A DNA stretch of 64,000 nt from VAZQ01 sp035693615. Lineage in GTDB: Bacteria; Pseudomonadota; Alphaproteobacteria; Rhizobiales; Xanthobacteraceae. Positions within the stretch are counted from its first letter, which is position 1. The number at the start of each line of letters is the position of its first letter. The translations under genes and the position numbers were made by a program. The stretch covers positions 72,293 to 136,292 of the forward strand of contig DASSGH010000008.1 in assembly GCA_035693615.1 (NCBI GenBank), in the 5' to 3' direction. Under the pieces are notes generated by a model that did not search any database, had not been told where the DNA came from, and saw only the letters and a list, made by a program, of their open reading frames with translations. Positions 1 through 9,082 of the stretch are shown piece by piece.

Positions 1-330
1 CTGCGGCTCCTGCCCGAAAGCGGAGGCGCCGCTCGCCTGTTGCCGCTCGACGGCTTCGAGATCGTCGACCACGAGCAGGGACGCCGAGCGGTTCTTGCCC
101 AACCAGGTATAGGCCGCATGGCGCACGATGGTCAGGAGCCAGGCGCGCGCGTTCATCCCGGCAAAACCGCCGATGCCGCGGAACGCGCGCAGGCACGCCT
201 CCTGCACCACGTCCTCGGCGTCGGCCCGGTCTCCCGTGAGCCAGCGCGCGAGCGCGTAGGCGTCGGCGAGATGCGGCAGCACCACGCTGGCGAAGCGCGC
301 CTGATCGTCCTCGCTGCTCAGGCTTACCAT
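1..330 (-). CDS. ECF-type RNA polymerase sigma factor, partial
   Basis: The minus strand encodes the first 110 residues of a sigma-70 family protein; its 3' part lies beyond the left edge. An ATG at 328-330 opens the frame. Region 2 is clear: a DAEDVVQEACLRAF helix, which in ECF factors contacts the -10 element, is followed by a region rich in Trp and Arg (ARAWLLTIVRHAAYTWL). The fragment then enters the acidic linker before region 4 (VVDDLEAVE). This architecture, with no region 1 or 3, is that of extracytoplasmic-function sigma factors. No anti-sigma gene is seen upstream; it could lie beyond the edge. The regulon cannot be told from this piece. Confidence 0.85.
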   Translation of the reverse strand, partial: MVSLSSEDDQARFASVVLPHLADAYALARWLTGDRADAEDVVQEACLRAFRGIGGFAGMNARAWLLTIVRHAAYTWLGKNRSASLLVVDDLEAVERQQASGASAFGQEPQ

Positions 331-449
331 CCTCGATGCGCACCGCTGCGATCATACCGGTCAAGATCGCCCGGTGGGCGGATTTATTCCCGAGATTCGC
401 GCGCTTTTGGCGCCTTCGCCGCCGGACCCTGACTGCGGAACCCAGCGCC

Positions 450-2306
450 TCACGCCGCCGAGCGTTCGGCAGAGCTCACGTCCACATCGAGGAACCCGCC
501 TGATTGCCGGCGCCACAGCGCGGCGTAGTGGCCGCCGTGCCGCAACAGCTCGTCATGCGAACCCTGCTCGATGATGTGGCCGCGCTCGAGCACGATCAGG
601 CGATCCATGCGCGCGATAGTGGAGAGCCGGTGCGCGATGGCGATCACGGTCTTGCCCGTCATCAGCGTGCCCAGGCTCGATTGAATGGCGGCCTCGACCT
701 CGCTGTCGAGGGCGGAGGTCGCCTCGTCCAGCACCAGGATCGGCGCGTCCTTAAGGATAACGCGGGCGATGGCGATGCGCTGCCGCTGGCCACCCGACAG
801 CTTCACGCCGCGCTCACCGACCTGCGCCGCGTAGCCGCGTCGCTGCTTCCAATCCTCGAGCTCGTGAATGAACTCGTCGGCGTGCGCGAGCTTCGCCGCC
901 ATCGCGACCTCGGCATCGCTTGCTTGCGGGCGGCCGTAGCGGATGTTGTCGCGGATCGACCGGTGCAGCAGCGAGGTGTCCTGAGTGACCACGGAGATTT
1001 GCGCGCGCAGGCCCTCCTGCGTCACCATGGCGATGTCCTGGCCGTCGATGAGGATGCGGCCGCCCTCGAGATCGAAAAAGCGCAGCAGCAGATTGACCAG
1101 CGTCGACTTGCCGGCGCCCGAGCGGCCGATCAGCCCGATCTTTTCGCCCGGCCGCACGGTGAGCGTCAGGCCGTCGATGACGCCGCTCTCGCGCCCGTAG
1201 CCGAAGCGCACGTTCTCGAATTTGATCTCGCCCCGCGTGACCTGGAGCGTCGCGGCATCGGGCCGATCGGTCAGCGCAATCGGGCGGGCGATGGTCATCA
1301 TGCCCTCCTGGATCACGCCGACGTTTTCGAAAATCGTGGTGACCTGCAACGCCACCCAGCCCGCGATGTTGACGATCTGCCAGGCGAGCGGCAGCGCCAT
1401 CGCCACTGTCCCGACCTCGACCTTACCCCGGGTCCATAACACCAGCGCTAGCGCGCCCGTGCCGGTGACCATCGCGGCGTTGAGCGAGGATAGGCAGAAG
1501 GCAAACAGGGTGTTGAGCCGCAGCGAGCGATAGAACAGACCGGTGTGGTGATCGATGGCGTCGCGCACGTAGGCATCCTCCTCGCGCGCGCGGGCAAACA
1601 GCTTCACGGTGAGAATGTTGGTGTAGCTGTCGACGATGCGACCGGTCAGCAACGAACGCCCTTCCGAGACGTCCTTGGAACGGTCGCGCATGCGCGGCAC
1701 CAGGACGCGCAGCAGCAGCAGGTATCCGAGGAACCACAGCGCCACCGGCAGCGCCAGCACCGGGTCGGCGGATGCGAGTAGCACGAGCGCGCTCGTGCCG
1801 TAGACCAGGATGTACCAGACGCTGGTCAGCAGCGCGACCAAAGTCTCGCGGATGGCGGGGCCGGTCTGCATCACGCGGTTGGCGATACGGCCGGCGAAGT
1901 CGTTCTGGAAGAACGCCCAGGACTGGCGCACCACGTGCCAATGATTCTGCCAGCGGATGCGATTCGATACATTCGCCGAGATCGCCTGGTTGGCGATCAG
2001 GTTCTGCGCCGTCAGCGCGAGCGGCCGCGCGACCAGCAGCACCAAGGCCATGCCCAGGAGATGCGGCCAGAATCGCGCGAACAACTCGTCCGGCGGCCTT
2101 GACGTGATCAAGGTGATGATGCGCCCCATGAACACGGGGATGGTCGAATCGAGCAAGGCCACCACCAGCCCGGCCGCGAACAAAGCGGCGAACAGGCCCT
2201 TCGCCTGGCGGGCGAAATGCCAGAAAAAGGCCATGAAGTCGGCAGGCGGCGCCGCCTGTTCGGGTAGATCGGTGGGCTTCAACAGCCGCTCGAAGCGCGA
2301 AAACAT
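450..2306 (-). CDS. ABC exporter, fused membrane and ATPase domains
   Basis: A 618-residue half-transporter of the MsbA/multidrug exporter type, expected to work as a homodimer in the inner membrane. The N-terminal half (about residues 25-335) holds six hydrophobic segments. The C-terminal ATPase has a Walker A at about 394-402 (GRSGAGKST), a Q-loop (VVTQDTSLLH), the LSGGQRQR signature, a Walker B (ILVLDEATSALD) and an H-loop (AIAHRLST). All catalytic motifs are intact, so the protein should be active. Length is normal for the family. The start ATG at 2304-2306 follows a purine-rich stretch. It stands alone between the sigma factor gene and a sugar dehydrogenase, so the substrate (lipid, drug or peptide) cannot be inferred. 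Confidence 0.93.
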   Translation of the reverse strand: MFSRFERLLKPTDLPEQAAPPADFMAFFWHFARQAKGLFAALFAAGLVVALLDSTIPVFMGRIITLITSRPPDELFARFWPHLLGMALVLLVARPLALTAQNLIANQAISANVSNRIRWQNHWHVVRQSWAFFQNDFAGRIANRVMQTGPAIRETLVALLTSVWYILVYGTSALVLLASADPVLALPVALWFLGYLLLLRVLVPRMRDRSKDVSEGRSLLTGRIVDSYTNILTVKLFARAREEDAYVRDAIDHHTGLFYRSLRLNTLFAFCLSSLNAAMVTGTGALALVLWTRGKVEVGTVAMALPLAWQIVNIAGWVALQVTTIFENVGVIQEGMMTIARPIALTDRPDAATLQVTRGEIKFENVRFGYGRESGVIDGLTLTVRPGEKIGLIGRSGAGKSTLVNLLLRFFDLEGGRILIDGQDIAMVTQEGLRAQISVVTQDTSLLHRSIRDNIRYGRPQASDAEVAMAAKLAHADEFIHELEDWKQRRGYAAQVGERGVKLSGGQRQRIAIARVILKDAPILVLDEATSALDSEVEAAIQSSLGTLMTGKTVIAIAHRLSTIARMDRLIVLERGHIIEQGSHDELLRHGGHYAALWRRQSGGFLDVDVSSAERSAA

Positions 2307-2550
2307 GGCACGGACTCAGGTTAACGGGTGGCGAGCGCGCGGTGGCGCGTGGCGCCCAGGGGCCCTTGTTGCGGTGATCGGATGCGCGCGAGTAGAGAAG
2401 CTTCGTGTCGGGACTATGACATTCCGCTGTTGCCGTCTCGGCGAAAGCGCAGACCCGCTATCTGCGCACGGTGCCCCTCGACGCGAGCGGGGGGTGCCCC
2501 TCGCGGGGACGACAGCAGCGGCCGAGTCCTTACAGATGCCTGAACTGATC

Positions 2551-3678
2551 TCACTGGGCCGGCGCGAGTCGCAGGATTCGCCCCGAGCTGCTGTCGGTCG
2601 CCAGCCAGAGCGCGCCGTCCGGCCCCTCGCGCACGTCGCGGATGCGCTCGCGTAATTCCTGCAGGAGGCGCTCCTCCTTGACCGGCTTGTCGCCGTCGAG
2701 TTCGAGCCGCACCAGAATCTGGCCGGCGAGCGCGCCGATAAACAGGCTGCCGCGCCAGGACGCGGATAGATTGCCGGTGTAGAACGTCATTCCCGACGGG
2801 GCGATCGAGGGCACCCAATATTTGATCGGCTGCTCCATGCCCGCTTTGTGCGTGCTGTCGTGGATCTTGGCTCCGCTGTAATCGATGCCGTAGCCGATCA
2901 CCGGCCAGCCGTAATTCTTTCCCTTCTCGATGATATTGACCTCGTCGCCCCCGCGCGGGCCGTGCTCGTGCTCCCACAGGTTGCCCGTGACTGGGTGGAG
3001 CGCGAGGCCCTCCGGATTGCGATGCCCGTAGCTCCAGATCGCAGGCTCCGCCCCAGGCGTCGCGACGAAGGGATTGTCTGGCGGGACCGAGCCGTCCGGC
3101 CGGATGCGGATGATCTTGCCGAGATCGTTCCCGAGAATCTGCGCCTGGTCGCGCGTGGTGAAGTGGTCGCCCGTGGTGAGGAAGAGATTGTCGTCCGGCG
3201 TCTGCACGATGCGGCAGCCGAAGTGGTTGCCGCCGGAGAGCGGCCCTGCCTGGCGGAAGATCACCTCGACCGCCTCGATTCGTGCTGTGCCTTCCGCGAT
3301 GAGCCGGGCGCGGGCGAGCGCGGTGCGCGCGCGGCCCTCGACCGGCTCGGCGTAACAGAAATAGATGGTGCGGTTCTGCGCGAAGCTGCGGTCGAGCACG
3401 ACGTCGAGCAGGCCTCCCTGCCCCGAGGCGAAAACCTTCGGCACGCCGGCAAGCGCGGGGGAGAGCGTGCCGTCCTTGCCGATGATGCGCATGCGCCCGG
3501 GCCGCTCGGCCACCAGCATGCGCCGATCGGGGAGGAAAGCGAGCGCCCAAGGGTGATCGAGTCCGCTCGCCGCGGTCTGCACCACGAGGTCGCCGGCGGA
3601 GGAATGAAAGACTTGCGCGGGCGCGCTCGCCCCGCCGGTAACGAGCGCGCAGGCGAGCACCAACACCGACCATCGCAT
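2551..3678 (-). CDS. PQQ-dependent aldose sugar dehydrogenase, secreted
   Basis: A 375-residue protein with a cleavable signal peptide (about residues 1-22, hydrophobic core followed by SAPAQ) and a glucose/sorbosone dehydrogenase beta-propeller. Family motifs seen are LDHPWALAFLPD near the start, HEHGPRGGDEVN, and GKNYGWPVIGYGIDYSG. In the family these blades hold pyrroloquinoline quinone and calcium and oxidise aldoses at C1 in the periplasm, passing electrons to the respiratory chain. The closest functional relatives by motif are YliI/Asd-type soluble aldose dehydrogenases. The ATG at 3676-3678 has a GGAGA Shine-Dalgarno sequence 6 bases upstream. No pqq genes are in the window, so the cofactor would have to be made elsewhere or taken up. 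Confidence 0.9.
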   Translation of the reverse strand: MRWSVLVLACALVTGGASAPAQVFHSSAGDLVVQTAASGLDHPWALAFLPDRRMLVAERPGRMRIIGKDGTLSPALAGVPKVFASGQGGLLDVVLDRSFAQNRTIYFCYAEPVEGRARTALARARLIAEGTARIEAVEVIFRQAGPLSGGNHFGCRIVQTPDDNLFLTTGDHFTTRDQAQILGNDLGKIIRIRPDGSVPPDNPFVATPGAEPAIWSYGHRNPEGLALHPVTGNLWEHEHGPRGGDEVNIIEKGKNYGWPVIGYGIDYSGAKIHDSTHKAGMEQPIKYWVPSIAPSGMTFYTGNLSASWRGSLFIGALAGQILVRLELDGDKPVKEERLLQELRERIRDVREGPDGALWLATDSSSGRILRLAPAQ

Positions 3679-3869
3679 GCTTGTCTCCGTACGCCGTGTC
3701 GATCTCGCGGCGTCAATCTGTCACGCGCGGCAACGATGCGGTGGCGCCGATCTTGCGGCAAGCTTGCCGCCGTTCACATCGGTGTGACAGCATAATTCGC
3801 TTTGCCGCGTGCGCGCCCCGTGTCATCGTTCGCGGCAAAATTCCAGCAGGCGAACAGGCGAGGACGTCC

Positions 3870-4841
3870 ATGAAGATGACTACGATCGCCGCGGCGATTG
3901 CCGTCGCAGTCGGGGGCATCGCCAGCGCCCACGCGCAAGCCTACCCGTCGCATCCCATTACGATCATCGTGCCGTTCCCTGCCGGCGGGCCGACCGACAC
4001 GCTCGCCCGGATCTTGAGCGAACGCATGCGCGTCTCGCTCGGTCAGCCGGTGATCATCGAGACCGTGACCGGCGCCGGCGCCAGCATCGGCGTGGCCCGC
4101 GCGGCGCAAGCGGCGCCCGACGGCTACACGCTGAGCATCGGCAATTGGACGAGTCACGTCGGGGCTGGCGCGATGTATCCCGCCGTTCACGATGCTCTGC
4201 TGGAATTGCAGCCGGTGTCGCGGATTAGCGCCACACCGTTGATGATCGTCGGGAAGAACGCGCTGCCGCAGAGCGCGCGAGAATTGATCGCCTGGCTCAA
4301 GGAAAATCCCGGCAAGGCCTCCGCTGCAACCGTGGGGGCCGGCAGCGCGGCGCATGTCTGCCTGCTCTATTTTCAGCAGAAGACCGGCACCCGGTTCCAG
4401 CTCGTCCCCTACCGCGGCGGCGCGCCGGTGATGCAGGATCTGGTGGCGGGGCAGATCGATTTCTTTTGCGCCGAGGCGTCGCAGACGCTCTCCTTCCTGC
4501 GCAGCGGCGCGATCAGGCCCTTTGCCGTCATGTCGAAAGAGCGCTGGCCTGCCGCGCCCGACGTGCCGACCATGGAGGAGGTCGGAGTCTCGGGGATGTA
4601 CATTTCCTTTTGGCACGGGCTCTGGGTGCCAAAAGGCACGCCCAGCGACATCGTCGCCAAGCTCAACGGCGCGGTCGTGGAGACGCTCGCCGACACGACG
4701 GTGCGGCAGCGGCTCACCGATCTCGGGCAAGTCATTGCGACGCGCGAGGAGCAGACGCCCGAGGCGCTCGCCGCCTTCCACAAGGCTGAAATCCAGCAAT
4801 GGTGGCCAATCATCAAGGCGGCGAACGTCAAGCCGGAGTGA
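3870..4841 (+). CDS. Tripartite tricarboxylate transporter receptor (Bug/TctC family)
   Basis: A 323-residue periplasmic solute-binding protein. The signal peptide (MKMTTIAAAIAVAVGGIASAHA) is followed at once by the family hallmark YPSHPITIIVPFPAGGPTDTLAR, which forms the first binding-pocket loop. PYRGGAPVMQDLVAGQIDF and the LPDVPTMEE-like APDVPTMEEVG motif are also present. I chose the ATG at 3870 because it opens the signal peptide; the open frame extends upstream to 3681 but that part has no secretory features. No tctA or tctB genes adjoin it, so this is an orphan receptor that may feed a permease elsewhere. The ligand is probably a small carboxylate, but this is inference. Confidence 0.92.
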   Translation: MKMTTIAAAIAVAVGGIASAHAQAYPSHPITIIVPFPAGGPTDTLARILSERMRVSLGQPVIIETVTGAGASIGVARAAQAAPDGYTLSIGNWTSHVGAGAMYPAVHDALLELQPVSRISATPLMIVGKNALPQSARELIAWLKENPGKASAATVGAGSAAHVCLLYFQQKTGTRFQLVPYRGGAPVMQDLVAGQIDFFCAEASQTLSFLRSGAIRPFAVMSKERWPAAPDVPTMEEVGVSGMYISFWHGLWVPKGTPSDIVAKLNGAVVETLADTTVRQRLTDLGQVIATREEQTPEALAAFHKAEIQQWWPIIKAANVKPE

Positions 4842-4916
4842 CATCTCCATAACAGCACTGCCGCGCGTCGCTAACGCGCGGCAGTGACTTCCCCCGACCG
4901 GCCGCCGAAACGATGA

Positions 4917-5207
4917 TCAATGCCGTCGCGGCAGAGCGGCTGAAATGGCGGTGACCCCGCTCATGGCGGTAAGCAGCAGTGCAATGCTCAGCGCAATCGC
5001 GAACGGGACGCCGTCGCCCTTTGGTATGGCGCCCGCGACTTCGGCGCGCGCGAAACCGATCGAGACGGCGGTGACAACGACGACCGTCGACAAGACGAGC
5101 GCGGCGGTGATGATCAATTCGACGAGAGCGATGGGGCGCTGCCTTGGCGCGCAGCCCTGACGGGTCTCGCACTTCCTTGCGCTGCGTCCGGATGGCATTT
5201 TCGGCAT
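4917..5207 (-). CDS. Small hypothetical membrane protein
   Basis: A 96-residue protein of unknown function. A basic N-terminal tail (about residues 1-26, with CETRQGCAPRQRP) precedes two hydrophobic segments (about 28-50 and 66-90) joined by a short loop. The ATG at 5205-5207 has a strong GAGGAG ribosome binding site about 6 bases away, which is the main reason to prefer this strand over an overlapping open frame on the plus strand. A perfect CtrA box lies about 106 bases upstream, suggesting cell-cycle control. I do not recognise a family. Confidence 0.62.
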   Translation of the reverse strand: MPKMPSGRSARKCETRQGCAPRQRPIALVELIITAALVLSTVVVVTAVSIGFARAEVAGAIPKGDGVPFAIALSIALLLTAMSGVTAISAALPRRH

Positions 5208-5312
5208 GTCAGTCTCCTCGAATCACTCGAGAATTTGTTGGCGCATGCCGGCGTCGGTTCGGCCGGAGTTGGGCGAACACTTTGGGGAAGGAGGGCAAAT
5301 TTGTGTTTTAGG

Positions 5313-5328
5313 TTAACGAATGGTTAAC
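5313..5328. promoter_or_regulatory. CtrA binding site, TTAA-N7-TTAAC
   Basis: TTAA at 5313-5316, seven bases, then TTAAC at 5324-5328, an exact match to the alphaproteobacterial CtrA consensus. It sits between the end of the glutathione S-transferase gene and the start of the small membrane protein gene, in a strip noticeably richer in A and T than its surroundings. The most likely target is the minus-strand small membrane protein gene. Confidence 0.6.
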
Positions 5329-5397
5329 GCGCAAAGCGCCCGGCCATCCGTAGAAGAAAGATCGCTGGTCCGTGGCGCGCGCAGCAGGCGGGCTCGG

Positions 5398-6030
5398 TCA
5401 TTCCGCCGGAACCGCGTTAGCGGGCTGCCAATCCATGGCGACATGGCCCGGCTGGGCCGCGACGCGCTCGAGCCAGCCGCGAATCGCGGGAAAGCTCGTG
5501 AGGTCGTAGTCGCACGCATGCGCGAGATGGGTGTAAGCGTAGAGCGCGATGTCAGCGACGGTGTAGCGGTCTTCCACGAAATAGCGACGATGCCTGAGGT
5601 GATGGTCCATCACGGCGAGCGAGCGGTAGCCCTCCTCCATCCAGTCCTCGAGCGCGTGCTGCTGCAGCTCGCGGCCGCCCTTGACCAGCGTGAGCCAGAA
5701 ATAAGCGGCGCCGATATTGGGCTCGATGCTGTGCTGCTCGAAGAACATCCATTGCAGCGCCTCGGCGCGATCGATCCGGTGCTCCGGCCGCAGCCGTGTG
5801 CGGCTCACGAGGTGCCAGAGGATTGCGTTCGATTCGGCGAGATAACGGCCGGGCGCGGCTTCGAGCAGCGGCACCTGGCCGTGCGGATTCTTGGCCAGGA
5901 ATTCCGGCGTGCGGCTCTCGCCCTTGAGGATGTCGATTTCGACCAGGCGATAGGGGATCGCGAGCTGGGCGAGCGCGAGGCGCACCTTGTAGCTGTTGCC
6001 CGATCGTCGCATGGAATAGAGCGTAAACAT
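5398..6030 (-). CDS. Glutathione S-transferase family protein
   Basis: A 210-residue cytosolic GST. The thioredoxin-fold N-terminal domain begins MFTLYSMRRSGNSYKVRLAL, where a Ser in the first loop is the likely thiol activator; NPHGQVPLL carries the conserved cis-Pro, and LAESNAILWHL the Glu-Ser pair that binds the glutathione gamma-glutamyl group. The all-helical C-terminal domain contains the YTVADIALYAYTH motif with the N-capping Asp. Length is typical. It would conjugate or reduce electrophiles with glutathione; the substrate is not predictable. Start ATG at 6028-6030. Confidence 0.92.
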   Translation of the reverse strand: MFTLYSMRRSGNSYKVRLALAQLAIPYRLVEIDILKGESRTPEFLAKNPHGQVPLLEAAPGRYLAESNAILWHLVSRTRLRPEHRIDRAEALQWMFFEQHSIEPNIGAAYFWLTLVKGGRELQQHALEDWMEEGYRSLAVMDHHLRHRRYFVEDRYTVADIALYAYTHLAHACDYDLTSFPAIRGWLERVAAQPGHVAMDWQPANAVPAE

Positions 6031-6204
6031 CGCCTGCCTTCGGGCGGTGCTCTTCAGCCGCCTGCTTGAATATGGCTTAACGCATCAGGGCGGCAATGTC
6101 ATGGCGCAGTCGGGGAGCCGGGGAGTAGACGCCGACTACCGATGCCATGAGCGGCAGTCCCAATCTTCTGCGGCGGCGCTCACGTGCAGAAAATCATTTC
6201 GCCG

Positions 6205-7023
6205 TCATTCCGCCGCCACGCGATGCGCGCGCGCATGTGTGATGAGGGCGTCGTCCTCCACCGGCGCGATCGGCGTGAAATCGCGGTGAGCGATCCATTC
6301 GGGCCGGGTGAATTTGGTGATGTGATTCGAAACGGCGCACAGCGTGAGATACACGATCTTGCGCGGGTAAGGCGTGATGTTGGGCGGCGAGGCGTGCACG
6401 AGATTGCCGTGAAACATCAGCACCGAGCCGGGCTTGCCGGTCGGCGCCACGATGCCCACGCCGCCCGGCGGTGCGGCTTCCGCGCAGAGCCGCGTCACCG
6501 TCGCGGGATCGAGCGTCCAAAGCGGGTAGGAGGTCGTGCTCGTGTCGTGACCGGCCGCGAGCGTGCCGTATTTGTGACTTTTCGGAATCACCATCAGCGG
6601 ACCGTTGATCGGCAGGACTTCGTCGAGAAAGATCGAGATATTCATCGCGCGCGGAAGCGGCATGCCGTCGTCGCGCGCCCAGGTGCCGTAGTCCTGGTGC
6701 CATTGCCACACGTCGCCCTCGAACGCCGCCTTGGCGTTGATCTTGAACTGATGGACGTAGACGCCTTCGCCGAATAGTTGCTGCAGCGGTTCGACCAGCC
6801 GCGGGTGATGCGCCATCAGGCGGAAAGCTTCGTTGTAGGTATGCGCGGCGAAAGCGGTGCGCGGCGCGCCTGTCTTCTCGCGCCAGACCTCCTGGCGGTT
6901 GGTCCGGAAAATCTCTTCCGCCTCGCTGCGCAGAAGCGCGACCTCCTCTTCGGCGAAGCAATTGGGGAAAAACAGATAGCCCTGCTCCTCGAAGCCCTCG
7001 ATCTGCTCGCGCGTGAGCTGCAT
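6205..7023 (-). CDS. Phytanoyl-CoA dioxygenase (PhyH) family oxygenase
   Basis: A 272-residue Fe(II)/2-oxoglutarate-dependent oxygenase. The iron-binding His-x-Asp is H109 and D111 in WQWHQDYGTW; the distal His is in LVHASPPN and an Arg that would bind 2-oxoglutarate follows in YPRKIVYLT. The protein starts with the FEEQGYLFFPNCF segment common to PhyH hydroxylases. The start ATG is preceded by GGGAGG at a good distance. Relatives hydroxylate amino acids, ectoine or lipids; nothing nearby narrows the substrate. It shares a divergent promoter region with the aspartate aminotransferase gene. Confidence 0.9.
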   Translation of the reverse strand: MQLTREQIEGFEEQGYLFFPNCFAEEEVALLRSEAEEIFRTNRQEVWREKTGAPRTAFAAHTYNEAFRLMAHHPRLVEPLQQLFGEGVYVHQFKINAKAAFEGDVWQWHQDYGTWARDDGMPLPRAMNISIFLDEVLPINGPLMVIPKSHKYGTLAAGHDTSTTSYPLWTLDPATVTRLCAEAAPPGGVGIVAPTGKPGSVLMFHGNLVHASPPNITPYPRKIVYLTLCAVSNHITKFTRPEWIAHRDFTPIAPVEDDALITHARAHRVAAE

Positions 7024-7294
7024 GGCATCCTCCCGGGAACCGTCGTTTCCTGGCAGCGGACAGTTTAGCGGCCAAGCCCGGCAAAATCACCGGGGCGGCG
7101 AATGGGGAAGGCCCATGGGTGGCGGCGGGTTCCTCACGCCCGGGACGGGTTGGCGCGGCTCGATCGCGGCCGGCACGGCATCGAAAACACGTTTTCGCCC
7201 CGATGCCATCACACTGGTGTGTGCATCGGCGATTGAGACTTGCCGGCGACGGCAACGCCGATTAGGAAGCTCGCGCCGCCAAGCGGAGAGTCTC

Positions 7295-8500
7295 ATGCCC
7301 CTGCTCGCAGAATCGCTCAAGCGCATCAAGCCGTCCGCCACCATCGCCGTGACGGACAAGGCGCGCGCGCTCAAAGCCGCCGGCCGCGACGTGATCGGAT
7401 TGGGCGCCGGAGAGCCGGACTTCGATACGCCGGAGCACATCAAGCGCGCCGCGATCCGCGCGATCGAAGGCGGCAAGGCGGCGAAGTACACTGCCGTCGA
7501 CGGCATTCCCGAGCTCAAGGCCGCCATCGCCCGCAAGTTCAAGCGCGAGAACGGACTCGACTACAAGCCGAGCCAGATCACCGTCGGCACCGGCGGCAAG
7601 CAGGTGCTCTACAACGCGTTGGTCGCGACGCTCGACCCCGGCGACGAGGTGGTCATCGCGGCGCCGTATTGGGTGAGCTATCCGGAGATGGTCATGCTCG
7701 CCGGCGGCGAGCCGGTGGGCGTCCCTACCACGCTCGAGTCGGGCTTCAAGATGAGCGCCGAGGCGCTCGAGCGCGCGATCACCCCGAAGACCAAGTGGGT
7801 GCTGCTCAATTCGCCGTCGAATCCGACCGGCGCGGCCTATACGCGCGCCGAGCTCAAGCGGCTGACCGACGTCCTGGTCAGGCATCCGAACGTCTACGTG
7901 ATGACCGACGACATGTACGAGCACCTCGTCTACGACGAGTTCGAATTCACCACCCCGGCGCAGCTCGAGCCTCGACTGTACGATCGCACGCTGACCGTGA
8001 ACGGTGTGTCGAAGACGTACTGCATGACCGGTTGGCGCATCGGTTACGGCGGCGGACCCGAGCCGCTGATCAAGGCGATGGCGATGGTGCAGTCGCAATC
8101 GACCTCGAACCCGACCGCGGTGTCGCAATGGGCGGCCGTCGAGGCCCTCGACGGACCGCAGGACTTCATCGCCAAGCACAACGCCATCTTCAAGGAGCGG
8201 CGCGATCTTTGCGTGTCGATGCTCAACCAGGCGCGCGGCATCCGTTGCCCGAAGCCCGAGGGCGCTTTCTACGTCTATCCGTCGTGCGCCGGCACCATGG
8301 GCAGGACCGCGCCGACCGGTCGCAAGCTCGGCACCGACGAGGATTTCGTCACCGAGCTGTTGGAGGCGGAGGGTGTGGCGGTGGTGCAAGGCACGCCGTT
8401 CGGCTTCGGTCCCGCGTTTCGCATCTCGTATGCGACCAAGACCGAAGACGTGGAGGAAGCGTGTCGGCGCATTCAGCGCTTCTGCGGCAACTTGACATGA
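7295..8500 (+). CDS. aspC: Aspartate aminotransferase, class I PLP enzyme
   Basis: A 401-residue PLP-dependent transaminase of the type 1b aspartate/prephenate aminotransferase group common in Alphaproteobacteria. It opens MPLLAESLKRIKPSATIAVT, a typical start for this group. The substrate loop is GLGAGEPDFDTPEHI, NSPSNPTG contacts PLP, the Schiff-base Lys is K240 in SKTYCMTGWRIG, and RISYAT near the C terminus carries the carboxylate-binding Arg. The ATG at 7295 has a GGAG site 8 bases upstream; the frame is open further upstream but without family similarity. It interconverts aspartate and oxaloacetate and may also act on prephenate. The symbol is by family; aatA is also used. Confidence 0.93.
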   Translation: MPLLAESLKRIKPSATIAVTDKARALKAAGRDVIGLGAGEPDFDTPEHIKRAAIRAIEGGKAAKYTAVDGIPELKAAIARKFKRENGLDYKPSQITVGTGGKQVLYNALVATLDPGDEVVIAAPYWVSYPEMVMLAGGEPVGVPTTLESGFKMSAEALERAITPKTKWVLLNSPSNPTGAAYTRAELKRLTDVLVRHPNVYVMTDDMYEHLVYDEFEFTTPAQLEPRLYDRTLTVNGVSKTYCMTGWRIGYGGGPEPLIKAMAMVQSQSTSNPTAVSQWAAVEALDGPQDFIAKHNAIFKERRDLCVSMLNQARGIRCPKPEGAFYVYPSCAGTMGRTAPTGRKLGTDEDFVTELLEAEGVAVVQGTPFGFGPAFRISYATKTEDVEEACRRIQRFCGNLT

Positions 8501-8580
8501 CGATCGCGATCTTGCGTAAGGTCTGCCGCTGAGTCGCAACCCGGTCGGGCTTGCGCCAATCGAGCAAAAGGAGGGTCCAT

Positions 8581-9057
8581 ATGTTTCGTTATGCCGTCGG
8601 GGCAGCAGCCCTGACGCTTGTTATCGCGCTCGCCGAGCCAGCAGCCGCCCAGCGCGTGCGTGCGGGCGTGCTGACTTGCGACATCTCGGCCGGCATGAGC
8701 TTCATCGTCGGGTCGCAGAAGTCGGTCGTGTGCACGTTCGCGCCCGAACCGCCCGGGCCGCAACAGGTCTACAGCGGCTCGATCAGCAAGTTCGGGCTCG
8801 ATGTCGGCGCCACCGGCGGCGGCGTGATGGTGTGGGCGGTGTTCACCGACAGCATGGCGCCTCCGGGCGCGGGCTTTCTCGCCGGCGACTATTTCGGCGC
8901 GAGCGGGCAGGTAACGATCGCCGCGGGACTCGGCGCCAACGTTCTCCTCGGCGGCAACAACAACACGGTGGCGTTGCAGCCGATCTCGGTGGCGACCTCG
9001 GTCGGGCTCAATTTCGCTCTTGGCGTGGCGGAATTACATCTGCGCTCCGGCCCCTGA
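8581..9057 (+). CDS. DUF992 family secreted protein
   Basis: A 158-residue exported protein. A signal peptide (about 1-22, ending EPAAAQ) is followed by RVRAGVLTCDISAGMSFIVGS, the hallmark opening of DUF992 proteins, which are common in Hyphomicrobiales and have no known role. Two Cys residues (in LTCDIS and VVCTF) could form a disulphide in the periplasm. The rest is Gly-rich with beta-strand character. The start ATG has AAAAGGAGGG about 9 bases upstream, a strong site. A clear terminator follows, so it is probably a single-gene transcript. Confidence 0.85.
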   Translation: MFRYAVGAAALTLVIALAEPAAAQRVRAGVLTCDISAGMSFIVGSQKSVVCTFAPEPPGPQQVYSGSISKFGLDVGATGGGVMVWAVFTDSMAPPGAGFLAGDYFGASGQVTIAAGLGANVLLGGNNNTVALQPISVATSVGLNFALGVAELHLRSGP

Positions 9058-9082
9058 CCGGCGCAACCTCGATGCGATGATG

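Noticed and set aside
504..1439. Long plus-strand open frame opposite the ABC exporter
   Set aside because: It has no family similarity and mirrors a convincing gene on the other strand; high GC content creates many such shadow frames throughout the window.
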